Positions 17,909 to 26,675 of a DNA stretch of 60,128 nt are shown piece by piece. Where the stretch lies: NCBI GenBank assembly GCA_029062895.1, contig JAIDPF010000026.1, forward strand, positions 1-60,128, written 5' to 3'. The notes beneath the pieces are model-generated. The model saw only the letters and a list, made by a program, of their open reading frames with translations. It was not told the origin of the DNA and searched no databases. The DNA is from Lachnospiraceae bacterium. GTDB lineage: Bacteria > Bacillota > Clostridia > Lachnospirales > Lachnospiraceae. The position numbers were made by a program, and so were the translations under genes. How positions within the stretch are numbered: the first letter of the stretch is position 1; each line of letters opens with the position of its first letter.

Positions 17909-19261
17909 ATGGCATTTGAAAGTTTAAGCGAAAAACTTCAGAATGTATTTAAGAATCTACGGAGCAAAGGGCGGCTTACGGAAGCGGACGTAAAGTCTGC
18001 AATGAAGGAAGTCAAGATGGCGCTGTTAGAGGCTGACGTTAATTTTAAAGTCGTCAAGCAGTTTGTAAAATCAGTGGAAGAGCGTGCCGTAGGAGAGGAA
18101 GTTCTGAATGGATTAAATCCCGGGCAGATGGTGATCAAGATCGTAAACGAAGAGATGACCTCGCTGATGGGCTCTGAGACGACAGAACTGGTATTTCAGC
18201 CGGGGAAAGCAATCACCGTGATTATGATGTGCGGGCTTCAGGGCGCAGGTAAGACAACGACGACAGCGAAGATTGCCGGAAAGATGAAATTAAAGGGTAA
18301 GAAGCCGTTGCTGGTAGCCTGTGACGTCTATCGTCCGGCGGCTGTGGAACAGCTGATCGTCAATGGAAAAAAACAGGAAGTGGATGTTTTTTCCATGGGT
18401 ACGGATCATAATCCGGTGGAGATCGCGAAGGATGCGGTTGCCCATGCGGAAAAGAATGGACATAATGTTGTTATTTTAGATACTGCCGGCAGGCTTCATA
18501 TTGATGAAGGGATGATGGAGGAACTGCAGAGGATCAAGGAGGCAGTGGAAGTTCACCAGACGCTTCTGGTAGTTGATGCCATGACTGGACAGGATGCGGT
18601 GAATGTTGCGAAGGAATTTGATGAAAAGATCGGAGTGACCGGTATCGTATTATCCAAAATGGACGGTGATACCAGAGGTGGTGCGGCCTTGTCTGTTAAG
18701 GCAGTGACAGGTAAACCGATCTTATATGTCGGTATGGGCGAAAAACTTTCGGATCTTGAGCAGTTTTATCCGGATCGTATGGCAGGCAGGATCCTGGGAA
18801 TGGGAGACGTGCTGACTCTGATTGATAAAGTACAGGCCAATGTTGATATGGATGCCGACAAAGAACGTGAAATGGCGGGCAGACTCAAGAAAGGCAAGCT
18901 GGACTTTAATGATTATCTGGAATCCATGAAGCAGATGCGGAATCTTGGAGGATTTGCGAATATTCTGAAGATGATGCCGGGTGGCAGTCAGTTAGGTGAT
19001 ATTGAATCCATGATAGATGAAAAGCAGCTGGCACAGATTGAGGCGATTGTATATTCCATGACGCCGCAGGAACGGTCTAATCCGAAGCTTTTAAATCCAA
19101 GCAGAAAGCACAGGATCGCAAGAGGTGCCGGTGTGGATATTTCTGTAGTAAACCGTTTCATCAAGCAGTTTGAACAGTCGCAGAAGATGATGAAACAGAT
19201 GCCGGGGATGTTCGGCGGTATGGGAGGAAGGAAAGGACGCAAAATGCGGTTTCCCTTTTAA
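17909..19261 (+). CDS. ffh: Signal recognition particle protein Ffh
   Basis: Ffh binds signal peptides and 4.5S/6S RNA and delivers ribosomes to FtsY. The 450-residue product has the N domain (1-85), the G domain with G1 GLQGAGKTTT (about 108-117), ACDVYRPAAVEQL, DTAGRLHIDEG and SKMDGDTRGGAA, and a methionine-rich M domain (about 330-450) ending KQMPGMFGGMGGRKGRKM. Everything needed for activity is present. It is followed by rpsP after 36 bases, the common Firmicutes order. Confidence 0.97.
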   Translation: MAFESLSEKLQNVFKNLRSKGRLTEADVKSAMKEVKMALLEADVNFKVVKQFVKSVEERAVGEEVLNGLNPGQMVIKIVNEEMTSLMGSETTELVFQPGKAITVIMMCGLQGAGKTTTTAKIAGKMKLKGKKPLLVACDVYRPAAVEQLIVNGKKQEVDVFSMGTDHNPVEIAKDAVAHAEKNGHNVVILDTAGRLHIDEGMMEELQRIKEAVEVHQTLLVVDAMTGQDAVNVAKEFDEKIGVTGIVLSKMDGDTRGGAALSVKAVTGKPILYVGMGEKLSDLEQFYPDRMAGRILGMGDVLTLIDKVQANVDMDADKEREMAGRLKKGKLDFNDYLESMKQMRNLGGFANILKMMPGGSQLGDIESMIDEKQLAQIEAIVYSMTPQERSNPKLLNPSRKHRIARGAGVDISVVNRFIKQFEQSQKMMKQMPGMFGGMGGRKGRKMRFPF

Positions 19262-19297
19262 ATAAACAATATAAAATATTTTTTGGAGGAAAGAAAA

Positions 19298-19543
19298 ATG
19301 GCAGTAAAAATCAGACTTACAAGAATGGGAAAAAAGAGAAATCCGATCTACAGGATCATTGTTGCAGATTCCAGATCACCAAGAGACGGTAAATTTATCG
19401 ATGAGATCGGAACCTATGATCCCAACACAGATCCCAGCACATACAAGGTGGATGCGGAGAAGGCAAAGCAATGGCTGAATAACGGCGCACAGCCTACAGA
19501 AGTTGTCAATAAGATTTTCAAGCTTGCAGGCATTGAGAAGTAA
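19298..19543 (+). CDS. rpsP: 30S ribosomal protein S16
   Basis: The 81-residue product begins [20 protein letters not shown], the S16 signature, and has the normal length. GGAGGA at 19285-19290 sets the start at ATG 19298; a TTG at 19283 would overlap the ribosome binding site and is rejected. It belongs to the ffh-rpsP-khpA-rimM-trmD block. Confidence 0.96.
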   Translation: MAVKIRLTRMGKKRNPIYRIIVADSRSPRDGKFIDEIGTYDPNTDPSTYKVDAEKAKQWLNNGAQPTEVVNKIFKLAGIEK

Positions 19544-19579
19544 CCTTGTTTTGGACAGACTTTTGATAGGAGGTGGCTT

Positions 19580-19810
19580 ATGAAAGAATTGGTTGAAGTG
19601 ATTGCAAAAGCGCTGGTAGAAAAGCCGGATGAGGTTGTGGTTACAGAAAAGACAAATGGAAAACATACAACGATAGAACTTCATGTTGCCCCTACAGATA
19701 TGGGAAAGGTGATTGGCAAACAGGGAAGGATTGCAAAGGCAATCCGCACCGTTATTAAGGCTGCATCTATGCAGGAAGATGTTTATGTAGATGTTGAAAT
19801 CGTTGAATAA
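19580..19810 (+). CDS. khpA: KH-domain RNA-binding protein KhpA
   Basis: The 76-residue product is a single KH domain with the GxxG loop in MGKVIGKQGRIAKAIRTVI (GKQG). KhpA pairs with KhpB/Jag in Firmicutes and affects cell elongation and small-RNA binding. AGGAGG precedes ATG 19580. It is the last gene before a hairpin terminator and the first leader repeat. Confidence 0.95.
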   Translation: MKELVEVIAKALVEKPDEVVVTEKTNGKHTTIELHVAPTDMGKVIGKQGRIAKAIRTVIKAASMQEDVYVDVEIVE

Positions 19811-19837
19811 GTGTGAAAGGAATTACTTTATTCTGGC

Positions 19838-19865
19838 GGCGCAAGCTGTTTGGCTTGCGCCTTTA
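19838..19865 (+). terminator. Hairpin terminator after khpA
   Basis: GGCGCAAGC (19838-19846) pairs with GCTTGCGCC (19853-19861) around 6 bases, followed by only TTTA. The stem is strong but the T tract weak, so read-through into rimM is likely. Confidence 0.6.
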
Positions 19866-19867
19866 GA

Positions 19868-19985
19868 TTGAAAAAAAAGAGTTTTTCAAAAACAAATAAA
19901 TTTGTTTTGCGAATTTGTGCCTACGGCATAGCACTAAAGTGCATTAAAGTTCGCGGGCTATGGAAAAGGCATGGTTATTAGTGTG
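19868..19985 (+). repeat. Leader repeat copy 1, upstream of rimM
   Basis: The region holds TGAAAAA/TTTTTCA and AAAACAAAT/ATTTGTTTT hairpins, then a conserved core (19916-19985) shared with copy 4 at 40041-40109 at roughly 85% of positions. The core includes GCATAGCACTAAAGTGCATT, TTCGC (paired with GCGAA at 19909-19913), GGAAAAGG (the Shine-Dalgarno of rimM) and ATGGTTATTAGTGTG. It supplies the translation start region of rimM and separates it from khpA. Confidence 0.8.
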
Positions 19986-20510
19986 AAAGGCAAGGTAAAT
20001 CATTTGGAAGACATATTCCGTATCGGCGTAATCACGGAGCCACATGGAGTACGTGGGGAAGTGAAAGTATTTCCTACGACAGATGAACCAGAACGCATCA
20101 AAAAGATCAAAGAGATCATTTTGGATGACGGCAAAGAAAAAAGGATGGTTCACCCGGAGGCGGTCAGGCATCAGAAGAATCTGCTGTTGATCAAATTTAA
20201 GGAATTTAATAACAGGGATGAGGTGGAACGGTTAAGAAAAAAAGAGCTTTTCGTGAGCCGGGAGTATGCCTCTCCTTTGAAGAAGGACGAATATTATATT
20301 TCGGATCTGATTGGTCTGAAGATCATAGATGAGGACGATCAGGAGATCGGAACTCTGAAAGATGTATTGCAGACAGGTGCGAATGATGTTTATCAGATCC
20401 TTATGAATGATGGAAAAGAGCTGCTTTTACCTGCAATCAGACAGTGCGTTTTAAAGGTGGATATCGAGGCGGGATATGTGCAGGTGCATGTGATGGATGG
20501 ATTAGATTGA
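19983..20510 (+). CDS. rimM: Ribosome maturation factor RimM
   Basis: RimM helps assemble the 30S head and binds S19. The product (175 residues from GTG 19983) has the N-terminal RimM domain (FRIGVITEPHGVRGEVKVFP) and the C-terminal PRC-barrel (EYYISDLIGLKIIDEDDQEI). The start is uncertain: ATG 19971 touches the GGAAAAGG site with almost no spacing, GTG 19983 aligns with the starts used behind other copies of the same leader repeat, and TTG 20004 (with AAGGCAAGG upstream) would give the most family-like N-terminus. It follows khpA and precedes trmD, as in most bacteria. Confidence 0.93.
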   Translation: MKGKVNHLEDIFRIGVITEPHGVRGEVKVFPTTDEPERIKKIKEIILDDGKEKRMVHPEAVRHQKNLLLIKFKEFNNRDEVERLRKKELFVSREYASPLKKDEYYISDLIGLKIIDEDDQEIGTLKDVLQTGANDVYQILMNDGKELLLPAIRQCVLKVDIEAGYVQVHVMDGLD

Positions 20511-20527
20511 AAAAAGGATATACCTTT

Positions 20528-21229
20528 ATGAAATATTATTGTATGACATTATTTCCGGAGATGATCGAACAGGCTATGAATACCAGTATCATCAAACGGG
20601 CCATGGAAAATGGAATACTTGAGCTGGAAACCATTAATATCAGGGACTATACGAACAATAAGCACGGTCGCGTGGATGATTATACTTATGGCGGCGGGGC
20701 TGGGATGCTGATGCAGGCGCAGCCTGTCTATGACGCTTATCAGGCGGTCAAAGAGAAAATGAACGGACAGCCGGCGAAGGTCATTTATGTTACTCCGCAG
20801 GGGAAGCCGTTTCATCAGCAGGCGGCAGCCGAACTGGCAGCGGAAAAGCAATTGGTTTTCTTATGCGGGCACTATGAGGGGATTGATGAACGGGTATTAG
20901 AGGAAATCGTGACGGATTATTATTCGATCGGAGATTATGTGCTGACCGGAGGGGAGCTTCCGGCATTGGTCATGATGGATGCGGTGGCGCGCCTTGTGCC
21001 GGGAGTGCTGAACAATGAGGAATCCGCCACAACAGAATCGTTTTACGGCGGACTTTTGGAGTATCCGCAATATACCCGCCCGGAGGAATGGATGGGCAGG
21101 CGTGTACCGGAGGTGCTGCTGAGCGGTCATCACGCGAATATTGAAAAATGGCGTCTGGAGCAGTCCATAGAGCGCACCAGGCAACGTCGTCCGGATCTTT
21201 ACGAGAAGAAATACGGAAGTGAAAAATAA
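20528..21229 (+). CDS. trmD: tRNA (guanine-37-N1)-methyltransferase TrmD
   Basis: TrmD methylates G37 of tRNAs that read CNN codons, preventing +1 frameshifting. The 233-residue product begins MKYYCMTLFPEM and carries the trefoil-knot SAM site segments FLCGHYEGIDERVLEEIV and YSIGDYVLTGGELPALVM. The long ORF upstream of ATG 20528 overlaps rimM and is not the start. In many relatives rplS follows directly; here about 4.8 kb of unrelated genes intervene. Confidence 0.96.
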   Translation: MKYYCMTLFPEMIEQAMNTSIIKRAMENGILELETINIRDYTNNKHGRVDDYTYGGGAGMLMQAQPVYDAYQAVKEKMNGQPAKVIYVTPQGKPFHQQAAAELAAEKQLVFLCGHYEGIDERVLEEIVTDYYSIGDYVLTGGELPALVMMDAVARLVPGVLNNEESATTESFYGGLLEYPQYTRPEEWMGRRVPEVLLSGHHANIEKWRLEQSIERTRQRRPDLYEKKYGSEK

Positions 21230-21295
21230 AGGAAAGCATAAGAAATTTTCTTAAAGAAGATTACCTAAAGAAGATTATGAAAGAAGAGGAGCGGT

Positions 21296-22087
21296 ATGAT
21301 CAGGACAGAGGGATTAAGTAAAAAATTCAGGAAAGTAAAGGATGAAAAACAAAAGACCCTAAATAAAAAGACTTCCTATGAATTTTATGCAGTGGATCAT
21401 GTGACCATGCAGGCAGACGACGGGGAGATCCTTGGCATATTAGGTCCAAATGGAGCTGGTAAGACGACGCTGCTGCGTATGATCGGTAATCTGATGAAGC
21501 CTACGGAAGGGAAGGTTGTGATCAGTGATGCGGAAGGCGGGGAGATTACGGATCAGATCATGATCAAAACGATGGTAGGATATCTTTCCGGCAATACAAA
21601 ACTGTATCACCGTTTCAGTACAAGAGAGATGCTTTCCATGATTGCTAAGATCCATGGAATTTCTAAGGAAGAGCAGCAGGACAGGATACAAGAGATCTGC
21701 GAAGTGCTGGATATGGAATCCTTTATGGATAACCGGATCGAACGGCTTTCTACCGGTCAGACTCAGCGCGCTAATATTGCCAGATGTCTGATCCATAAAC
21801 CGCAGATCTATATTTTTGATGAACCGACGCTGGGGCTTGATATCATCAGCAGCGAATCGATCATAGAGTTTATGAAGAAGGAGCGTGAACAGGGAAAGAC
21901 TGTGATTTATTCCACACATTATATGGAGGAAGCGCAGTATCTCTGTGACAGGATTGTGATGCTTTATCAGGGAAAGATCATTGCTGAGGGTACACCGGAA
22001 CATCTGATGCAGCAGACGCAGACCACAAATCTACGTGAGACTTTCCGCGCTCTGATTATGGGGATAGGAGGCGAGACGGATGAATAA
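21296..22087 (+). CDS. ABC transporter ATP-binding protein (NatA-like)
   Basis: A 263-residue ABC ATPase. It has Walker A GPNGAGKTTL (about residue 49), signature LSTGQTQRANIARCL, Walker B IYIFDEPTLGLD and the switch histidine in YSTHYMEEAQ. The sequence resembles NatA-type ATPases of export systems. It overlaps the permease gene by 8 bases, so the two are translationally coupled and form one transporter. Confidence 0.93.
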   Translation: MIRTEGLSKKFRKVKDEKQKTLNKKTSYEFYAVDHVTMQADDGEILGILGPNGAGKTTLLRMIGNLMKPTEGKVVISDAEGGEITDQIMIKTMVGYLSGNTKLYHRFSTREMLSMIAKIHGISKEEQQDRIQEICEVLDMESFMDNRIERLSTGQTQRANIARCLIHKPQIYIFDEPTLGLDIISSESIIEFMKKEREQGKTVIYSTHYMEEAQYLCDRIVMLYQGKIIAEGTPEHLMQQTQTTNLRETFRALIMGIGGETDE

Positions 22088-24194
22088 AAAGATTATTGCG
22101 GCATTATATAAAAAAGAAATGACGGATATTCTTAGGGATAAGAAAACAATACTGATGATGATCGTCGTTCCGCTGATCCTTTATCCGCTGATCTTTATCG
22201 GAAGCATGGCATTGAGTGCTTCTATTATGAACGCCAGTACGTCCAGTACCTATCGGATAGGATTTGATCAGGTGCCGGAGGCGCCGGAGTTAAGGACCTT
22301 TTTTTCGGAAGCGGCGAAGGAGTATGGGTATGATTTTCTGTATCTGACACCGAATGGACTTCAGGAAGAAGGAAATGGAGCAGTGATCACGGTCCTTCAT
22401 GAGGATGGGGAGAATACGGAATATGCCACGTATGAGGAAGCGTTAAAGAATGGATATCTGGATGCCTATCTGACAAAAGAAACTGTCGGTGCTGCAGACG
22501 GAAACCAATCCGGAGAAGTATATCGTATCAATTATCTTGCTTCGGAGACGGATTCCCAGACGGCAGCTTCGATGATCGAGGATATGCTGGAGGAATACCG
22601 TCAGTCGCTTCGGGAAGAAAGGTTGATTGAGGCGGGATTGTTGCCGGATGATATTCTGTATCCGATCTCTTATGAATATCAGGATATGTCCAGTAATGAG
22701 GAGACGATGGGAAGTTTGCTGGGCTATATTATTCCCTTTCTGATGATTACGAGTATTTTGATGGGCGCTATGTATCCGGCAATCGATACGACGGCAGGGG
22801 AAAAGGAGCGGGGCACGTTGGAGACGCTGCTGACGCTGCCCGTCAGAAATCTTGAGATGATCATGAGTAAATTTTTGGCAACCTCTACGGTTGCGGTTGC
22901 GGCGGCGCTGTTAAACCTGATATCCATGGGGATTCTGGGGGCGTATATGTATGAAAGTATGCAGGCAGCAAGCGATGTCCCGATGGAATTTAATGTGATC
23001 TCTTATCTTCCCGCCATTTTCATTATGATCCTGTGCGTGGCTGTATTCGCTTTATTTGCTTCGGCTGTCTGCCTTTGTGTCTGTATCTTTGCGAGAAGTT
23101 TTAAGGAAGCGCAGAATTATACCACGCCGGTTATGCTGGTGTTTATGTTCGCGGGGATGGCGGGGATGATTCCGGCGGTCAGCCTGGACGGAAGTACATC
23201 TTTGATCCCGGTGGTCAATGTGGCGCTTTTGATTGTGGAGCTGTTTAAGTTTCATTTTGATATGGGACTTATTGCCATGGTTCTTTTTTCCAATGTAGCC
23301 TACAGTCTTCTGGCGGTTGTTATTATGACGAAGCTGTTTAATTCTGAAGACATTCTTTTTGGGGACGGAACAGGAAGCATCCGTCTGTTGGAAAAACGCT
23401 CTGATATGAAGGAGAAGCAGATGCCGGGAATCGGAGATGTGGTACTCTTATTATCCATTCTTCTGATTGCGCTCATGCTTATTGGCTCCATTGCGATTTT
23501 AAAATACAGAGCGTACGGTCTTGTGATACAGCAGTTGATGATTCTTGGCATAACGGTATTTTATTGTTGGTATATTAAGACGGACTTTAAGAAAGTATTT
23601 CATCTGAAGCGGCCGAAGATTGGCGATCTGTTGACCGGCACATTATTATGGGTGGGTACGTATATTTTGATGATGACATTGACCGTTTTATTTAGCGCGG
23701 TCTTTCCAGGAAGCGCGGAAAGCGCAGGTCAGGATCTTCTGAATATCTGGGAAAACGCGCCGATCTGGCTTGTGATCCTATCCTCGGCTCTGCTCCCGGC
23801 GATCTGTGAGGAAACCGCGTTCAGAGGCGTGCTGTTTGGAACGCTGCAAAACAAGTGTCATATTTTAGTGGCTGTTCTAATTACAGGGGTGGTTTTCGGA
23901 CTCTATCATATGAACCTGATCAAATTTTTTGTGGTCGGATTCTTTGGCTGTGTTCTTGCTTATGCCGTATATAAGACAGGAAGTATTGCAGTATCCATGT
24001 GGATGCATTTCCTGAATAATCTGTTCTCTGTTTTGCTTACATTTTATGAAGATCAGATGGCGTCCATTTTTCCGATCCTGTTCCGGGAAGATCCGGGGAT
24101 AGGTGAGCTGGCAATATTTGTAATGATTGGTGTGATCTTGTTTGTGGTTTCTATATTGTTGCTTCGGCGGAAACACTTTAATGCTTTAAAGTGA
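22080..24194 (+). CDS. ABC permease fused to a CPBP intramembrane protease
   Basis: The 704-residue product has an ABC-2/NatB-type permease half (residues 1-430): a first membrane helix near 25-45, a large extracytoplasmic loop (about 50-205), then a helix cluster with DTTAGEKERGTLETLLTLPV. A second membrane half follows (about 455-700), a CPBP/Abi domain with the motif EETAFRG, FGLYHMN and HFLNN, which together form the metal site of CAAX-type proteases. The fusion is known in Firmicutes. The domain could process a transported peptide or give self-immunity; neither is shown. Its partner is the ATPase just upstream. Confidence 0.9.
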   Translation: MNKKIIAALYKKEMTDILRDKKTILMMIVVPLILYPLIFIGSMALSASIMNASTSSTYRIGFDQVPEAPELRTFFSEAAKEYGYDFLYLTPNGLQEEGNGAVITVLHEDGENTEYATYEEALKNGYLDAYLTKETVGAADGNQSGEVYRINYLASETDSQTAASMIEDMLEEYRQSLREERLIEAGLLPDDILYPISYEYQDMSSNEETMGSLLGYIIPFLMITSILMGAMYPAIDTTAGEKERGTLETLLTLPVRNLEMIMSKFLATSTVAVAAALLNLISMGILGAYMYESMQAASDVPMEFNVISYLPAIFIMILCVAVFALFASAVCLCVCIFARSFKEAQNYTTPVMLVFMFAGMAGMIPAVSLDGSTSLIPVVNVALLIVELFKFHFDMGLIAMVLFSNVAYSLLAVVIMTKLFNSEDILFGDGTGSIRLLEKRSDMKEKQMPGIGDVVLLLSILLIALMLIGSIAILKYRAYGLVIQQLMILGITVFYCWYIKTDFKKVFHLKRPKIGDLLTGTLLWVGTYILMMTLTVLFSAVFPGSAESAGQDLLNIWENAPIWLVILSSALLPAICEETAFRGVLFGTLQNKCHILVAVLITGVVFGLYHMNLIKFFVVGFFGCVLAYAVYKTGSIAVSMWMHFLNNLFSVLLTFYEDQMASIFPILFREDPGIGELAIFVMIGVILFVVSILLLRRKHFNALK

Positions 24195-24263
24195 TAAAAT
24201 TTTTGCTTGACAAAATGAATTACAGCATATATATTGGATTCAGTCGAAAGAGATGAGAATAGA

Positions 24264-24381
24264 TTGAAAAATCAAAGATTTTTCAATCGCAAATTTGTGC
24301 CTGCGGCAACATACAACAAAAAGCTTACGCTTTTCGTTGTCAAGAATTCGCAGGTTACGGAAAGGCATGGTTATTATTATG
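24264..24381 (+). repeat. Leader repeat copy 2, upstream of the aldolase gene
   Basis: It starts with a perfect 10-bp hairpin, TTGAAAAATC/GATTTTTCAA (24264-24286). A second hairpin is closed by ACAAC (24313-24317) and GTTGT (24336-24340). CCTGCG (24300-24305) pairs with CGCAGG (24349-24354). The 3' end, TTCGCAGGTTACGGAAAGGC then ATGGTTATTATTATG, matches copies 1, 3 and 4 and holds the ribosome binding site. GTGCC (24297-24301) could instead pair with GGCAT next to the Shine-Dalgarno. Confidence 0.8.
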
Positions 24382-25353
24382 AAACAGATTTCGGAATTGA
24401 TGGGTTACCGCTCAGATATTAAGGTGGTGGATGCGACGCTGCGGGATGGAGGTCTTGTGAATGATTTTCATTTTACGGATGACTTTGTAAAGGCGTTGTA
24501 TCAGACCAATATCAAGGCCGGTGTTGATTGTATGGAATTTGGATATAAGTGTGATAAGGAAATGTTTGATGTCAATCAGTTTGGCAAGTGGAAGTTTTGT
24601 AATGATGATGATATCCGGGAGATCGTCGGAGAAAACCAGACGGATCTGAAACTGGCAGTCATGGCGGACGTAGGCAGATGTAACTATAAAAATGATATTG
24701 TCAATAAGGCGGACAGCCCCATTGATGTGATCCGTGTGGCGACTTACCTTCATCAGATCCCGGCTGCGGTAGATATGATTGAGGATGCGGCGAAAAAGGG
24801 GTATCAGGTGACCTGTAATATCATGGCGATTTCTACAGGACAGGAGGGAGACATCAGAGCTGCTTTGGATATGATCGGACAGTCGCCAGTAGATGTCATC
24901 TATATTGTAGATAGTTACGGCTCGCTCTATCCGGAGCAGACCGCAAGAATTACGGATCTTTATAAGGAATACGCGGATAAGTATAAAAAGAAGCTGGGCA
25001 TCCATGCTCATGATAATCAGAAGCTGGCATTTGCCAATACGATTGAAGCGGTGGGTGATGGCGTCGACTGGCTGGACGGTACATATATGGCGATGGGAAG
25101 GGGCGCAGGCAACTGCGCGATGGAGTTGCTGTTGGGATTCCTTCGTAATCCCAAATATAATATTTATCCGGCAATCAGCTTTGTGGAAAAATATATGAAG
25201 CCGATGCAGGCGGAGGGAACGGTATGGGGATATGATCTTCAGTATCTGGTTTCAGGTTTACTGAACCAGCATCCGAGAGCGGCAATCGCGTTTACGAAGG
25301 ATCAACGCGCGGATTACGCGGAGTTTTATAAGGAAATGAACTCTCAGGAATAA
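24379..25353 (+). CDS. HMGL-type aldolase catalytic domain protein
   Basis: The 324-residue product belongs to the DRE-TIM (HMG-CoA lyase-like) metallolyases. The DATLRDGG motif (near residue 20) gives the metal-binding Asp and the catalytic Arg, and GIHAHDNQKLAFANT holds the paired metal-binding histidines. It resembles 4-hydroxy-2-oxovalerate aldolase in the barrel, but no partner dehydrogenase is nearby, so the substrate is unknown. ATG 24379 is preferred; ATG 24367 lies in the leader repeat, in frame. A MGYRSDIKV start seven codons in is also possible. Confidence 0.85.
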   Translation: MKQISELMGYRSDIKVVDATLRDGGLVNDFHFTDDFVKALYQTNIKAGVDCMEFGYKCDKEMFDVNQFGKWKFCNDDDIREIVGENQTDLKLAVMADVGRCNYKNDIVNKADSPIDVIRVATYLHQIPAAVDMIEDAAKKGYQVTCNIMAISTGQEGDIRAALDMIGQSPVDVIYIVDSYGSLYPEQTARITDLYKEYADKYKKKLGIHAHDNQKLAFANTIEAVGDGVDWLDGTYMAMGRGAGNCAMELLLGFLRNPKYNIYPAISFVEKYMKPMQAEGTVWGYDLQYLVSGLLNQHPRAAIAFTKDQRADYAEFYKEMNSQE

Positions 25354-25425
25354 AAATTTGCTTCGCAATTACATAGGTGCATGCCAGAGATATCATAAAG
25401 CAGATCAAAAAAGGTGGGAATATCT

Positions 25426-25920
25426 ATGTTGGATGTAGTGCTAGTTAGTTTATTGTTTCTTGTCATGGTGCCGGGTCTGATCATTTATGATAAGCAAATG
25501 GAAAAATATTATAAAAAACACTGCACTTTAAAAGTGGAAGCTCATATTGTGGAAAGGAAAAGAATAACTGTTCCCAAAGGATGCACACTTCCTAAAGCCT
25601 TTTTTAGGCCTGTTTTTGCTATTGATATTGAAGGTACAGAACACTTAATTGTAGAAAAGAAACTAGCATGGACTGATCGTACAGTGGAAGTTATTAATGG
25701 TACTGAACACCTCATTGCGGAACGGGAACCTACGTGGATTGACCGTCCACTGGAAGAATATCCGCATTTAATACTTTGGGTTAATCCACAAAACACAAAG
25801 CAATTCCTATATGATGATGAAAGATTAGTGCGCATGGTGAGTAGTGGTAAAAAAGCTTCGTATATTTTTTGTGGTATTGCTTGTATGTTTATTGCCGCAA
25901 TAGATTTTGCATTTAAATGA
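25426..25920 (+). CDS. Unknown membrane protein with an internal duplication
   Basis: The 164-residue product has a hydrophobic helix at each end (MLDVVLVSLLFLVMVPGLII and ASYIFCGIACMFIAAIDFAF) and a soluble middle. The middle contains a 22-residue duplication: GTEHLIVEKKLAWTDRTVE, then GTEHLIAEREPTWIDRPLE. The layout recalls DUF3592-type proteins (two helices around a beta-rich domain), but I cannot assign a family. AAGGTGGG gives the ribosome binding site for ATG 25426. It stands alone between the aldolase gene and the rplS promoter. Confidence 0.7.
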   Translation: MLDVVLVSLLFLVMVPGLIIYDKQMEKYYKKHCTLKVEAHIVERKRITVPKGCTLPKAFFRPVFAIDIEGTEHLIVEKKLAWTDRTVEVINGTEHLIAEREPTWIDRPLEEYPHLILWVNPQNTKQFLYDDERLVRMVSSGKKASYIFCGIACMFIAAIDFAFK

Positions 25921-25978
25921 GTTATGTGAATAGGAAACGGCTCTTAAGCTTAAAGATAAGAAAAATTATTAAAATATC

Positions 25979-26007
25979 TTGCATTTAGGGTTGATTTATG
26001 CTAAACT
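25979..26007 (+). promoter_or_regulatory. Promoter of rplS
   Basis: TTGCAT (25979-25984), 17 bases, TAAACT (26002-26007), with a TG one base before the -10 (extended -10). It lies just upstream of the L19 leader. Confidence 0.65.
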
Positions 26008-26013
26008 GTCATA

Positions 26014-26092
26014 GTTGCGAGTAAAGAGATGTTCCGCTGTTACCAGGATCAGTATCTGAAACGTATTAAGAACATCCGATGAAAAACAAGGA
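26014..26092 (+). promoter_or_regulatory. L19 (rplS) mRNA leader
   Basis: Between the promoter and rplS, GATGTTC (26028-26034) pairs perfectly with GAACATC (26070-26076), enclosing a structured internal region with CCGCTG. Position and closing stem fit the Firmicutes L19 leader, thought to let L19 repress its own translation. A covariance-model search was not run. Confidence 0.65.
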
Positions 26093-26099
26093 GGAAGAT

Positions 26100-26447
26100 A
26101 TGAGCGATATTATCAGAGAGATTGAAAAAGAGCAGATGAAGCAGGAGGTCCCTTCCTTTAATGTGGGCGATACTGTCAGGGTATCTGCTAAGATCAAGGA
26201 AGGCGAGAAGGAAAGAATTCAGGTGTATGAGGGCGTTGTTCTGAAGATCCAGAACGGAAGCAACAGGACCACATTCACTGTAAGAAAGATTTCCAATGGT
26301 GTAGGCGTTGAGAAAACATGGCCGTTACATTCTCCACAGGTAGAGAAGGTGGAAGTCATCAGAAGAGGTAAAGTAAGAAGGGCTAAGCTGAATTACCTGA
26401 GAGACCGTGTTGGTAAGAAAGCTAAGGTAAAAGAAATCCTGAAATAG
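26100..26447 (+). CDS. rplS: 50S ribosomal protein L19
   Basis: The 115-residue product starts [20 protein letters not shown] and contains the family core [20 protein letters not shown] and [10 protein letters not shown] at the end. AAGGAGG fixes the start at ATG 26100 rather than the ORF start at 26079. L19 lies at the subunit interface. It leads the lepB-rbgA-rnhB block. Confidence 0.96.
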   Translation: MSDIIREIEKEQMKQEVPSFNVGDTVRVSAKIKEGEKERIQVYEGVVLKIQNGSNRTTFTVRKISNGVGVEKTWPLHSPQVEKVEVIRRGKVRRAKLNYLRDRVGKKAKVKEILK

Positions 26448-26484
26448 GAAATACAGGGTGACAGATTATCAACCTGTGAAGAAC

Positions 26485-26524
26485 CCCCTTTTGTTAGTCA
26501 GAGTAAATGGCTAATGAAAAGGGG
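26485..26524 (+). terminator. Hairpin after rplS
   Basis: CCCCTTTTGTTAG (from 26485) pairs with CTAATGAAAAGGGG (26511-26524) with a one-base bulge and a 13-base loop. The tail is only TATTTCT, so termination may be partial. Confidence 0.55.
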
Positions 26525-26531
26525 TATTTCT

Positions 26532-26639
26532 ATGTTTGAACTAATTTTGGAGGTGGCTTCTTATTGTTTTTTGGCTAGTGCTATGATACAATATTTTGTA
26601 GCTTTTACATCAATAGAACGGCATATTGTTTACCACTAA
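26532..26639 (+). CDS. Possible 35-residue membrane peptide
   Basis: A short ORF begins at ATG 26532, 7 bases after AAAAGGGG (the 3' arm of the rplS hairpin), and encodes 35 residues with a hydrophobic middle (VASYCFLASAMIQYFVAF). It ends at TAA 26637-26639, before lepB. The ribosome binding site would be hidden in the hairpin. It could be a real leader or toxin-like peptide, or chance; no homologue is known to me. Confidence 0.25.
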   Translation: MFELILEVASYCFLASAMIQYFVAFTSIERHIVYH

Positions 26640-26675
26640 TAAACAAAGTATGTAGGAGAATAAGGGATCTATAAC

